Assembly (NCBI GenBank): GCA_026125385.1
Contig: JAHCLG010000009.1
Span: forward strand, 1-64,000
DNA length: 64,000 nucleotides
Direction: 5' to 3'
Origin: Legionellales bacterium
GTDB taxonomy: Bacteria > Pseudomonadota > Gammaproteobacteria > JAHCLG01
A program made the position numbers and the translations under genes. Positions within the stretch are counted from its first letter, which is position 1. Each line of letters starts with the position of its first letter. A model generated the notes under the pieces. It was not told the origin of the DNA. It did no database searches and saw only the letters and a list, made by a program, of their open reading frames with translations. Positions 55,297-64,000 of this stretch are shown in pieces.

Positions 55297-55959
55297 TTAA
55301 CGTTTTTTTGGTTTGGGTGAGCCGCTGCTGGAAGAGCCGCTGCCTTTTACTCCGCCGTTGGCTTTTAAGGCGGCGAAAATCATTAAATCTTCGCCAGTGG
55401 GTTCGTAGTTAATGGCAAAGCCAAAGGTTTGGGCGGCCATCCAGGCAGCGCGTTGCATAGAGCGAAAACCGCCGAGAATGGCGGCGGAAGTCCAGCGGCT
55501 GGCGGCGATTTCGATCATTTGCACGGCGGTGTCGTAATATTGTTTTACAATCGTGCCTTCGGGATTGATCCATTGGCTGCCACTGCCATCATCATCGAGC
55601 ATTTCCCCTTGTTCATTGTACCGATTTAAACGAAACGCGCCGAAATTACAACGCCCAGGCCCGGCGGTTAATCTATCGCCACGATCGTGAATTTGCCAGT
55701 GGCTGTGGAGTGCGGTAATGATTTTGGGTTTGACGGAATTATCGGGCACGTTGGCTAAGTCGGCATTGCAAATATCTAAAAACGGATACATTCCCACAAT
55801 ATAATCAATATCATTTTGGGTGATCGGACGCTCTAGGGCAAATTTCCGAATTTGCTCAACCGATAACGGTTTGCCGCCTGTTCCGAGCGATTCCCAAAAT
55901 TGCGCATTTTCATCGTTTGCGGTTTCTGGATCAAAATCATCATCTGTGTGATCAACCAT
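55297..55959 (-). CDS. Acidic-N, basic-C hypothetical protein
   Basis: About 220 aa from MVDHTDDDFDPETANDENAQ at 55959; a few more in-frame codons upstream exist. The N-terminus is very acidic. The centre is globular (ITQNDIDYIVGMYPFLDIC, GPGRCNFGAFRLNRYNEQG, RSMQRAAWMAAQTFGF), and the C-terminus is a flexible Ser/Gly stretch ending SPKPKKR. I do not recognise a family. The globular core looks conserved-protein-like, perhaps an adaptor of an order-specific secretion system such as LvgA, but I cannot test that. Confidence 0.6.
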   Translation of the reverse strand: MVDHTDDDFDPETANDENAQFWESLGTGGKPLSVEQIRKFALERPITQNDIDYIVGMYPFLDICNADLANVPDNSVKPKIITALHSHWQIHDRGDRLTAGPGRCNFGAFRLNRYNEQGEMLDDDGSGSQWINPEGTIVKQYYDTAVQMIEIAASRWTSAAILGGFRSMQRAAWMAAQTFGFAINYEPTGEDLMIFAALKANGGVKGSGSSSSGSPKPKKR

Positions 55960-56002
55960 GCTCGCACTCTCTGTTTGAATAATTAATAAATTATACACGA
56001 AT

Positions 56003-56125
56003 GTAGCCTGGAACGGAGCGTAGCGTAGATCCAGGATCGGAGCATTAAAAAAACTCTGATCCTGGATCTACGCTGCGCTTCGTTCCAGGCTACATGCTCT
56101 CCGTTCCAGGCTACAGCAGGCTACG
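56003..56125. repeat. REP cluster B
   Basis: A complete inverted pair: GTAGCCTGGAACGGAGCG at 56003 and its complement ending at 56093, with TCCAGGATCGG and CTGATCCTGGA inside. A second partial right arm extends to 56125. It lies upstream of the previous gene and right after the outer-membrane gene's stop. Confidence 0.88.
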
Positions 56126-56127
56126 TT

Positions 56128-56886
56128 TTAACCAAAATTAAACGTGACGCCGAAACCTAAATCGATGGCATAAGCATTTTTGGTTTTGAAGGAGACGGGA
56201 TTACCGCCGGCGATAGGAGTGGCGGCGAAGGTATAATTACCTAAATTATTAAAACGCACAAAAGCGCCTAAATCGACCGACGAGGTTAATTCGCCGCGCA
56301 AACCTGCTTCCAGATCCCAGGCTAAATGATTTTTGCTGGCGGAACTATTGGTGTATAAGGCATTACCATTGGCATCGGTCACACTTAACTTTCCTTTACC
56401 GCTCGCAAAACCTAATCCACCGCCCACATAAGGAATTAATTCAGTATCCCCTGAGCTTAAAAAGTCGTAATAGACATTTCCTAAAATTTGCGTGGTACTT
56501 AAACTGGCTGTTGCCCGATTACTTGCCCCCGTAATGAAGGGATTAAACGTCATTTTTTTACTGGGTCGACCAATGAATAAGGCCTCGACGCGGATCGGTG
56601 CGGCAAATTGCGGACTAAACGCATAGCCTAAGCCTAAATCCACCGCTAAATTACTCACCCGCCGTGATTTTTTATCTAAGCTACCTAATGACGTTGTGGT
56701 ATTAAAACTGAGCAGCGTTAATGCGTAAGCGCCATCCACTTGCACATAAAAGTGCCCGTTATTAAATACGCTCGGCGAACGATATAACATATTGCTAGAA
56801 TCATCCACCTGTGCAAAAGCCGTGGAGGAAAAACTCATTAATGAAAATATGCAACCACACAAAATTTTTTGATATTGACGTGCCAT
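56128..56886 (-). CDS. Outer-membrane beta-barrel protein
   Basis: A 252-aa protein with a signal peptide ending STAFA-QVDD. The mature part alternates short amphipathic strands (FYVQVDGAYALTLLSF, VDLGLGYAFSPQFAAPIRVE) and ends with the Phe-terminated strand GVTFNFG-type signature, as BAM substrates do. It resembles the eight-stranded OmpA/OmpW-like opacity proteins. The role could be in adhesion or membrane stability; no specific function is seen. Confidence 0.75.
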   Translation of the reverse strand: MARQYQKILCGCIFSLMSFSSTAFAQVDDSSNMLYRSPSVFNNGHFYVQVDGAYALTLLSFNTTTSLGSLDKKSRRVSNLAVDLGLGYAFSPQFAAPIRVEALFIGRPSKKMTFNPFITGASNRATASLSTTQILGNVYYDFLSSGDTELIPYVGGGLGFASGKGKLSVTDANGNALYTNSSASKNHLAWDLEAGLRGELTSSVDLGAFVRFNNLGNYTFAATPIAGGNPVSFKTKNAYAIDLGFGVTFNFG

Positions 56887-57089
56887 GTATTACCCTACCC
56901 TTTATTCATGAAAATTGGCTTAATCCTAGCACAAGGATGCGGCAGAAAATAGTAATGCAAAAGTATTTGCTTTAAAATGCATTTTTAAGCCTGGTGGCAG
57001 TAACCCATGCCGTAAGAATTGCAACGCTATCGTAACAATTTCACGGACAAAATATGGGTTAACGCTCAATCGAATGCAAAGGAAAACAT

Positions 57090-60000
57090 ATGAATTCTTG
57101 TGGATCTGAATTACGCCACTTATTATCTCAACGCATTTTATATCTCGATGGTGCCATGGGCACGATGATCCAAAATTTAAAATTAACTCGAGAAGATTTT
57201 CATGGGTCGCGCTTGCAACAGCACCCTCACGATTTACAAGGCAATAATGATATTTTAACGCTCACTCAACCGGAAATTATTTTAAATATTCATCGCCAAT
57301 ATTTAATCGCTGGTGCAGATATTATCGAAACCAATACCTTTAATTCCAACGCCATTTCGCAAAGTGATTATGCGTGTGAAAATCTTACCTATGAATTAAA
57401 TGTCGCTGCCGCAGCCTTAGCCAAAAAAGCCTGTGCTGAATTTTCTACTGCAGAAAAACCACGATTTGTTGCTGGCGTGATGGGTCCCACCAATCGTACG
57501 GCATCCCTCTCGCCCGATGTTAATAATCCAGGACTTCGCAATACCAGTTTTGATGAATTAGTTCACACCTATCAAGAATGCATTCACGGCTTAATTAAAG
57601 GTGGTGCCGATATTTTATTAGTCGAAACTATTTTCGATACATTAAATGCTAAAGCGGCGTTATTTGCGCTTGAAGATTATTTTGAACAGCACCAGCTTCG
57701 TTTACCCGTGATGATTTCTGGCACCATTACCGATGCCAGTGGACGCACGCTTTCGGGTCAAACCCTGGCGGCATTTTGGTATTCGTTAAAACACATAAAA
57801 CCCCTGAGCATTGGTTTAAATTGTGCGTTAGGTGCAAAAGAATTACGCCCGTATTGCGAAGAATTAGCCAAAATTGCCGATACGTTTGTGAGTTGTCATC
57901 CCAATGCCGGTTTGCCCAATGCCTTTGGCGAATACGATGAAACTCCGCACTCCATGGCAGAACACATGCGCGACTTTGCCGAACAAGGATTTATTAATAT
58001 TGTTGGCGGATGTTGTGGCACCACACCGCAACATATTCAAGCGATCATCAACGCAACTCAACATTGCACGCCGCGCCAAATTCCAACATTAAAACCCGCT
58101 TGTTATTTAAGTGGATTAGAACCTTTAATTATCGATGATGAAAGTTTATTGGTGAATATAGGTGAGCGCACCAATGTCGCCGGCTCGAAAAAATTCGCCA
58201 ATTTAATTTTAAATAATCACTATCAAGAAGCCTTAAGCATTGCGCGTGAACAAGTGAATTCGGGCGCGCAAATTATCGATATTAATATGGATGACGCCAT
58301 GCTCGATGCCGTGTTCGCCATGCGCCAATATTGCAATTTAATTGCCACAGAACCCGATATTGCGCGTGTACCAGTAATGATAGATTCCTCAAAATGGGAA
58401 GTGATCGTCACCGGTTTAAAATGTTTGCAAGGAAAATGCGTCATTAATTCCATCAGCTTAAAAGAAGGTGAAGCGGAATTTTTGCACCACGCTAAATTAG
58501 CCATGCGTTATGGTGCGGCCATCGTAGTAATGGCCTTTGATGAAAAAGGTCAGGCCGATACCGAAGATCGCAAACTGGAAATTTGCACTCGTGCTTATTC
58601 ACTACTCACTGAAAAATTAAATTTTCCTGCGCACGATATTATTTTTGATCCCAATATTTTTGCCGTTGCTACCGGCATTGAAGAACATAATCACTATGCC
58701 ATGGCTTTTTTAAATGCCACGCGGCGCATCAAACAAACTTTACCTCACGCCAAAATTAGTGGTGGCATCAGTAATTTATCGTTTTCATTTCGCGGTAATA
58801 ATCCGTTACGCGAAGCGATGCATGCCGTTTTTTTATATCACGCTATTCGCGCCGGATTAACCATGGCCATCGTCAATGCTGGCGCATTACCCGTGTATGA
58901 AGACATTCCACCCGATCTTTTAATTCGCATTGAAGATGTCTTATTTAATCGTCGCCACGATGCCACAGAACGCTTATTAGCCATTGCTCATACGGTTGAA
59001 CAACACACCTCCGAAAAATTAATCGATTTATCCTGGCGTGACTATGATGTTGAGAAACGTTTAGCCCATGCGGTAGTCCATGGTATTAATGATTATATCA
59101 TTGCCGATTGCGATGAAATGCTGCCTAACATTGCCTCTCCACTCGAAATTATTGAAGGGCCATTAATGAAAGGCATGAATATTGTTGGCGATTTATTTGG
59201 TGCCGGCAAAATGTTTTTACCGCAAGTGGTGAAAAGTGCTCGCGTGATGAAACAAGCCGTCGCTCATTTAGAACCCTATTTTTCCCGCACTTCAGAAAAA
59301 CCACAGAGTAAAGGCAAAATTATTTTAGCCACGGTTAAAGGCGATGTGCACGATATTGGAAAAAATATTGTCGGTGTGGTTTTGCAATGCAATCATTATG
59401 AGGTGATTGATTTAGGCGTGATGGTTCCTGGCAATAAAATTTTAGCCACTGCAGAAGAACTAAAAGCCGATATTATTGGCTTAAGCGGATTAATCACACC
59501 GTCACTTGAAGAAATGCAAATTAACGCCAAAGAAATGCAGCGTTTGCAATTTACCATCCCACTCCTAATTGGTGGGGCAACAACCTCCAAAAAACACACC
59601 GCTGCCAAAATTGCACAAAAATACGATCATCCCGTTATCCACGTTAAAGATGCTTCGCGAGTGGTTAACGTCGTCAGTCAATTATTAAATCCCGAAACGA
59701 AAAAATCATTTTGCGCCGAAACTCAACGCGAATATCGCCAAATTTTTCAACATTATCAAAATCAAGATGCCAGAAGTCCTCGTGTCACCCTTCCAGAAGC
59801 GCGTGCGAATAAATTATTAATTGATTGGGAAAGTTATCAGCCGGTAACACCGAATTTTCTCGGAATAAAAATAATCGAGGATGTTACGATTGCCAGTTTA
59901 GTCGATTATATCGATTGGACGCCATTTTTCAAAACCTGGGAATTAGCGGGACGTTTTCCTCATATTTTAAACGATGAAATTATCGGTGAAGCAGCGCGCA

Positions 60001-60752
60001 ATTTATATCACGATGCTAAGATAATGTTAGAACATATCATCAGCCATTCGATTTTAACCGCGAAAGGTGTGGTCGGAATATTTCGCGCAAATCAAATTAA
60101 TGAAGATGATGTAACTTTATTAGATGAGAAAAATCAGCAAACAACGCTGCATTTTCTTCGCCAACAAATGGTAAAATCAACCAATAAACCTAATTTATGT
60201 TTAAGTGATTTCATTGCGCCACAATCCTCGGGAAAAACCGATTATATCGGCCTATTTGCGGTGACCACAGGAATTGGTTTAGAAGCATTTGTTGAAGAAT
60301 TTGAAAAAGCGCACGATAGTTATAATAGTATTTTAGCCAAAGCTTTAGCCGATCGCTTAGCAGAAGCCTTTGCCGAATATTTGCATCAGCGCGTGAGAAA
60401 AGAATTATGGGGTTATGCCGCAGCAGAAACATTAAGCAACGAAGAATTAATTCGCGAACATTATCAAGGCATTCGCCCAGCACCCGGCTATCCTGCTTGT
60501 CCCGATCACACGGAAAAAGCAACATTATTTCATTTACTGAACGTGACTAAACACACGGGGATTTGTCTTACCGAAAATTATGCGATGTGGCCTGCTGCTA
60601 GTGTCAGTGGTTATTATTTCGCGCATCCCCAGGCACAATATTTTGGCACGGGAAAAATTGATCGCAATCAAATTGAAGACTACGCCAAACGCAAGAATTT
60701 ATCGGTAGATAATGCTGAAAAATGGCTAAGCCCCATTTTAGCCTACGATTAA
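57090..60752 (+). CDS. metH: Cobalamin-dependent methionine synthase MetH
   Basis: A 1220-aa, full-length, four-module enzyme. The homocysteine module has zinc ligands Cys245 (GLNCALGA), Cys308 and Cys309 (GGCCGTT). The pterin module begins [14 protein letters not shown] (about 351). The B12 module has D752-V-H754-D-I-G with His754 as the axial ligand. The AdoMet reactivation module contains [16 protein letters not shown] near the C-terminus. It makes methionine from homocysteine and methyl-folate, the folate coming from MetF, which is encoded in part at the end of the window. Confidence 0.96.
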   Translation: MNSCGSELRHLLSQRILYLDGAMGTMIQNLKLTREDFHGSRLQQHPHDLQGNNDILTLTQPEIILNIHRQYLIAGADIIETNTFNSNAISQSDYACENLTYELNVAAAALAKKACAEFSTAEKPRFVAGVMGPTNRTASLSPDVNNPGLRNTSFDELVHTYQECIHGLIKGGADILLVETIFDTLNAKAALFALEDYFEQHQLRLPVMISGTITDASGRTLSGQTLAAFWYSLKHIKPLSIGLNCALGAKELRPYCEELAKIADTFVSCHPNAGLPNAFGEYDETPHSMAEHMRDFAEQGFINIVGGCCGTTPQHIQAIINATQHCTPRQIPTLKPACYLSGLEPLIIDDESLLVNIGERTNVAGSKKFANLILNNHYQEALSIAREQVNSGAQIIDINMDDAMLDAVFAMRQYCNLIATEPDIARVPVMIDSSKWEVIVTGLKCLQGKCVINSISLKEGEAEFLHHAKLAMRYGAAIVVMAFDEKGQADTEDRKLEICTRAYSLLTEKLNFPAHDIIFDPNIFAVATGIEEHNHYAMAFLNATRRIKQTLPHAKISGGISNLSFSFRGNNPLREAMHAVFLYHAIRAGLTMAIVNAGALPVYEDIPPDLLIRIEDVLFNRRHDATERLLAIAHTVEQHTSEKLIDLSWRDYDVEKRLAHAVVHGINDYIIADCDEMLPNIASPLEIIEGPLMKGMNIVGDLFGAGKMFLPQVVKSARVMKQAVAHLEPYFSRTSEKPQSKGKIILATVKGDVHDIGKNIVGVVLQCNHYEVIDLGVMVPGNKILATAEELKADIIGLSGLITPSLEEMQINAKEMQRLQFTIPLLIGGATTSKKHTAAKIAQKYDHPVIHVKDASRVVNVVSQLLNPETKKSFCAETQREYRQIFQHYQNQDARSPRVTLPEARANKLLIDWESYQPVTPNFLGIKIIEDVTIASLVDYIDWTPFFKTWELAGRFPHILNDEIIGEAARNLYHDAKIMLEHIISHSILTAKGVVGIFRANQINEDDVTLLDEKNQQTTLHFLRQQMVKSTNKPNLCLSDFIAPQSSGKTDYIGLFAVTTGIGLEAFVEEFEKAHDSYNSILAKALADRLAEAFAEYLHQRVRKELWGYAAAETLSNEELIREHYQGIRPAPGYPACPDHTEKATLFHLLNVTKHTGICLTENYAMWPAASVSGYYFAHPQAQYFGTGKIDRNQIEDYAKRKNLSVDNAEKWLSPILAYD

Positions 60753-60771
60753 TTACCGTAGCTGGACCCGT

Positions 60772-60909
60772 GTAGCCTGGAACGGAGCGCAGCCGTAGCC
60801 TGGAACGGAGCGCAGCCTGTAGCCTGGAACGGAGCGCAGCCGTAGCCTGGAACGGAGCGCAGCGTAGATCCAGGATCGGAATATTAAAAAAACTCCGATC
60901 CTGGATCCA
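60772..60909. repeat. REP cluster C with four left half-units
   Basis: GTAGCCTGGAACGGAGCGCAGC is repeated four times in tandem, then one GATCCAGGATC palindrome and a single right end at 60909. The cluster lies right after metH and before the membrane effector candidate. Confidence 0.88.
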
Positions 60910-60938
60910 CATTACACAATTAAAATAGGAGATATAAC

Positions 60939-62639
60939 ATGGAAAATACACCAATAACTTTATCATCACCAAAGACCCCACTGCTCGATGATGAAGAACA
61001 AAAAAATACCCCACCTCAGGAAACCTCAACCTCCCTCCCCGAGTTTTTGCAAAATCCTTATGAACACAAACTATTGTCATTTTCCTCCTATGTGCAGGCA
61101 TTCGCGATTATTACAGGCTACCTTGTCACCTTCACCGGCAATAATCCGCGCAGCGTGGCGATTTTAATTAAATTATTACAAGGAGAAACTTTCCAAGAGG
61201 CCAATGATCACGCACCAAAAACAATAACAGAAATGACCACCATCGAAGGTATTCTTGGCATGCTCACAGCATTGGGTGCAACGGCAGTGTATGCGATATA
61301 TGCCTTAGTATTAATAGAAGCACATCAGAAAAAATTTACGCTTAAACCTGCCGAAAGTCAAACTCTCACATCAATAAAGCGCATGATAAAAAGGGTGCTT
61401 TTTAATGCTGCTGCGGCCACTGCTTCTATATTAAATGGTAACAATAATACTAACTCATTAGAATTTTTTGGATTTACTTTACCAAAAACCATTAATGCTA
61501 AACTCATTCCCAGCATTCTGGCATTTTTAAGTGGTGCTTATCCCACCTCTACTGCGAGAAAATTTGCGTTACTTACCTTCGTGATGAATGATTTTTTACA
61601 ATTAAAATACAATTTGCAGTTAACTCATTTATATCTTAAGCAAGAACCGATCCAATCAAAAGACAATAAAGAATATCTATTTTTACTTCTTGAAGAATTT
61701 GCAAATTATCTGCGTTTTGCTAACACCCAACAATTGGAAGAATTAACCAAACTACAGCTTACCGAAAAAAGTTTAACGGACTATTTTAAGGCGATTAAAA
61801 ATTATCATCCGTCGCAAATTAACACGCAGATTTATCATTATTTCGGCAGGATCGTAAGCGCTGCATTTAGTATTTTTATGAATTGGAATTATTACGGCAT
61901 CACTAAGAGCACGTTACAAAAAGCCTGTGATGTGTTGTTTGGCAATCACTCGACTGCTTTTAATGATTTTATGGGTTATTGCGCATTAGTATTTAATGCA
62001 CTTGCTATTTATCCACTATTCCCTCCACAAATCATTTTAAAAATGATTAATTTATTTCAAAAAAAGGAAAATTGGTCAGATTATTTTCCTAGCCGAACAG
62101 CATTGAAAGCGGGGTTCATGAGTGCCCCACTAGGATTATCGGTTGCGATGATCACCATTGTGCTCACTGCCGCAAATCCTCATTTAGACGAAGGTATCAA
62201 AGCGACAAATTTAATTTGCTTCTTTTTGGGTGTCGCAACCACGGCAAGTTATGGTGTTCATAATAAATTAAAAAATTATTTTAACATTTTTGACCCGAGA
62301 GAAAATTTACTTAACACGAATAGACTCGTGAGTTATTTTATCGATTGTCAAACGGATGAAACCTTAGAAAGCGTAGCTAGGCAAATTAAACGCACACTAC
62401 CTTCGTCAGGTTCACACATTGAAATGCGTAATTCTACACCTACCACTGAAATTCAAGATGAGCATTCCTCACCTCACCGTTCATCCATTTGCCATCAATT
62501 TTTCACCAGCCAATTTTGGTTTGATTGTTGGAGAACATTTTCCACAAAAGTAGTAGAATTATGCCGCCCCCATACCGATTACCATGAGTTACCAGAAAGT
62601 GAATCTTCATCCTCCCGCTGCCCCCGTTTTTTTAGGTAG
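60939..62639 (+). CDS. Multi-pass membrane hypothetical protein
   Basis: A 566-aa protein preceded by AGGAG eight bases before the ATG. An N-terminal polar region of about 50 aa is followed by seven or eight hydrophobic helices (for example VQAFAIITGYLVTF, GMLTALGATAVYAIYALVL, FMGYCALVFNALAIYPLF, PLGLSVAMITIVLTAA). A polar, Ser/Cys-containing tail ends CPRFFR. No transporter signature is found. The polar ends on a helical bundle are common in membrane-inserted effectors of Legionellales, which is how I class it. It is bracketed by REP clusters. Confidence 0.55.
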   Translation: MENTPITLSSPKTPLLDDEEQKNTPPQETSTSLPEFLQNPYEHKLLSFSSYVQAFAIITGYLVTFTGNNPRSVAILIKLLQGETFQEANDHAPKTITEMTTIEGILGMLTALGATAVYAIYALVLIEAHQKKFTLKPAESQTLTSIKRMIKRVLFNAAAATASILNGNNNTNSLEFFGFTLPKTINAKLIPSILAFLSGAYPTSTARKFALLTFVMNDFLQLKYNLQLTHLYLKQEPIQSKDNKEYLFLLLEEFANYLRFANTQQLEELTKLQLTEKSLTDYFKAIKNYHPSQINTQIYHYFGRIVSAAFSIFMNWNYYGITKSTLQKACDVLFGNHSTAFNDFMGYCALVFNALAIYPLFPPQIILKMINLFQKKENWSDYFPSRTALKAGFMSAPLGLSVAMITIVLTAANPHLDEGIKATNLICFFLGVATTASYGVHNKLKNYFNIFDPRENLLNTNRLVSYFIDCQTDETLESVARQIKRTLPSSGSHIEMRNSTPTTEIQDEHSSPHRSSICHQFFTSQFWFDCWRTFSTKVVELCRPHTDYHELPESESSSSRCPRFFR

Positions 62640-62642
62640 GCC

Positions 62643-62830
62643 GTAGCCTGGAACGGAGCGTGTAGCCTGGAACGGAGCGTGTAGCCTGGAACGGAGCGTG
62701 TAGCCTGGAACGGAGCGTAGCGTAGATCCAGGATCGAAGCCTGTTTAAAATTCCGATCCTGGATCTCCGCTGCGCTCCGTTCCAGGCTACATGCTACGCT
62801 CCGTTCCAGGCTACACGCTTCGTTCCAGGC
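62643..62830. repeat. REP cluster D with four tandem left arms
   Basis: GTAGCCTGGAACGGAGCGT occurs four times, then one inner palindrome and three right arms (CGCTCCGTTCCAGGCTAC type) ending at 62830. It lies just upstream of the RAYT gene. Confidence 0.9.
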
Positions 62831-62920
62831 TTATCTGAATCAAATATATCCAAAATCTCAACTTGCCTGATAATTTCAGCATTTTATAATAAAAATAATT
62901 ATCCAAAACGAGCAACTCAA

Positions 62921-63451
62921 ATGGTTAATTTTCGTCGATTCTATATAGAAGGAGGTTGTTATTTTTTCACCGTCACATTAAAAAATAGAAAATCCCGGTT
63001 ATTAATCGAAAAAATCGGGTTATTGCGCCAAGCATTTCAACAAGTCAAACAAGAAAATCCTTTTACAGTTGAAGCCATCGTTATTTTACCCGATCATTTT
63101 CATACTATCTGGAAGTTACCAGAACAAGATACCAATTATTCAGATAGAATGCGCAAAATAAAAAGTTATTTCACCCTTAATTTGAAAAAAAGCGGGATCA
63201 TCATTTCCTGCAATCAGCGCGCTGAACACCAATTATGGCAACGCCGTTTTTGGGAACACACCATTTTTGACGAAACCGATTATGAAGAGCATGTAAATTA
63301 TATTCACTATAATCCTGTCAAACATGGCTGGGTCAACGAAGTCAATCAATGGCCATATTCCTCCTTTCACCAATTTGTCGCTCAACAATTATTACCTAAA
63401 AATTGGGCTGGCAAAATAAAATCTTCCTCCAAACGAAACTACGGCGAATAA
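62921..63451 (+). CDS. REP-associated tyrosine transposase (RAYT)
   Basis: A 176-aa Y1-type transposase of the IS200/IS605-like superfamily. The HUH metal site is DHFHTIW, and the catalytic tyrosine lies in VNYIHYNPVKHGWV, a RAYT-specific segment; the start FRRFYIEGGCYFFTVTL and LWQRRFWEHTI are also typical. RAYTs act on single-stranded REP hairpins. The gene is flanked on both sides by REP clusters D and E. It is intact and so may still be active. Confidence 0.92.
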   Translation: MVNFRRFYIEGGCYFFTVTLKNRKSRLLIEKIGLLRQAFQQVKQENPFTVEAIVILPDHFHTIWKLPEQDTNYSDRMRKIKSYFTLNLKKSGIIISCNQRAEHQLWQRRFWEHTIFDETDYEEHVNYIHYNPVKHGWVNEVNQWPYSSFHQFVAQQLLPKNWAGKIKSSSKRNYGE

Positions 63452-63462
63452 GTAGGCCTGGA

Positions 63463-63554
63463 TGTAGCCTGGAACGGAGCGCAGCGGAGATCCAGGATCG
63501 GAATTTTAAACAGGCCTCGATCCTGGATCTCCGCTGCGCTCCGTTCCAGGCTAC
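63463..63554. repeat. REP cluster E, simple inverted pair
   Basis: A single complete REP unit: left arm GTAGCCTGGAACGGAGCGCA at 63463 and perfect right arm ending CTAC at 63554. On the minus strand its first bases GTAG supply the TAG stop of metF. It follows the RAYT gene by about 11 bases. Confidence 0.92.
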
Positions 63555-64000
63555 ATAAACTCGGTTAAAATTTTTACGCAGGCATTGGCTTTATTTAATG
63601 TATAAAAATGCAATCCAGGTGCGCCTTCGCGAATTAAATGTTGACATAAACGTGTGATCACTTCATGGCCGAAATCTTGTAAGGCCTGTTGATCGGTTTG
63701 ATAATATTCTAGTTGTTGATAAATCCATTTTGGAATATCTGCCCCACACAGCTGGGAAAATCGTTTTAATCCTTGAAAATGGGTAATAGGCATAATCCCA
63801 GGAATAATCGGTTTAGTCATGCCTAATTGGTGACAACGATCGCGAAAATAACAATAGGCATCGATGTTAAAAAAATATTGTGTAATAGCGCAATCGGCAC
63901 CTTGCCGCATTTTTTGAATAAAATACTGAATATCCATTTGCGGATTTTGACTATTAGGATGCATTTCGGGATACGCGGCGACATAAATTTTAAAATAGTC
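63551..64000 (-). CDS. metF: Methylenetetrahydrofolate reductase (partial)
   Basis: The C-terminal part (about 149 aa) of MetF; the gene runs past the window edge. VAAYPEMHP, GADCAITQYFFN, PIIPGIMPITHFQGL and GAPGLHFYTLNKA are conserved, and the end is a normal one for the family. It makes methyl-tetrahydrofolate for MetH. It faces the RAYT gene convergently, and its stop is within REP E. Confidence 0.93.
   Translation of the reverse strand, partial: DYFKIYVAAYPEMHPNSQNPQMDIQYFIQKMRQGADCAITQYFFNIDAYCYFRDRCHQLGMTKPIIPGIMPITHFQGLKRFSQLCGADIPKWIYQQLEYYQTDQQALQDFGHEVITRLCQHLIREGAPGLHFYTLNKANACVKILTEFM

Noticed and set aside
55018-55320. A 100-aa frame running through REP cluster A
   Set aside because: Its sequence is a translation of the repeat palindromes, not a protein.
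55033-63554. CRISPR array
   Set aside because: The repeats are palindromic, clustered at uneven spacing and lack uniform spacers; they are REP units.
1-64000. tRNA or rRNA genes
   Set aside because: The only T-loop/CCA structure found is the 3' end of tmRNA; no other cloverleaf or rRNA segment was recognised by eye.

Overview
The window looks like a moderately AT-rich chromosome segment of an intracellular gammaproteobacterium of the Legionellales type. Housekeeping blocks have ordinary gammaproteobacterial order: rplM-rpsI-petABC-sspA-sspB, ttcA-bamE, and ratB-ratA-smpB-ssrA. Between them lie very large, Ser/Asn/Gln-rich proteins with no housekeeping counterpart, of the kind such bacteria send into host cells through a Dot/Icm type IV system. 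No secretion-system gene is in the window, so effector status is an inference and the taxonomic call is tentative.

Layout. 0.1-2.5 kb: a large protein with a Cys-X5-Arg phosphoinositide-phosphatase-like loop. 2.5-8.5 kb: a GNAT/aminotransferase fusion behind plsY, a CHASE2 nucleotide cyclase, a type II toxin-antitoxin pair and a small lipoprotein. 8.6-14.3 kb: a YejM-like membrane sulfatase, a DUF2975/HTH/SDR operon and an MFS carrier. 14.3-18.4 kb: two effector-like genes with basic C-termini, between a transposase relic and a MITE with a 5-base target duplication. 18.5-24.3 kb: phoB-phoR, ttcA, bamE, ratB-ratA, smpB and tmRNA.

24.3-34.8 kb, just downstream of ssrA, is an accessory zone. 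It holds an HTH/nucleotidyltransferase/metallophosphoesterase operon, a Bro-N protein, a J-domain-like protein, a double GrpB protein, a SulP transporter, an orphan HigA, an ERCC4 nuclease and a class A beta-lactamase. It also holds relics of at least three defence-type genes: a TOTE-like primase, an Abi_2 HEPN protein and an AlbA_2-type ATPase. 34.8-47 kb: POT peptide transporter, a GHSRG-motif lipase-like effector candidate, sspAB, cytochrome bc1, S9/L13, an AAA ATPase and Fe-S proteins. 47-55 kb: two giant proteins (925 and 1623 aa). 55-64 kb: metH and partial metF, an outer-membrane protein and a membrane effector candidate, interspersed with five clusters of one REP-type palindrome. A RAYT transposase sits between two of these clusters and probably belongs to the repeat family.

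The strongest leads are the Cys-X5-Arg effector candidate, the RAYT/REP system (which supplies the metF stop codon), the three-gene HTH-NTase-phosphoesterase operon with its palindrome cluster, and the NLS-like C-termini on candidate secreted proteins.
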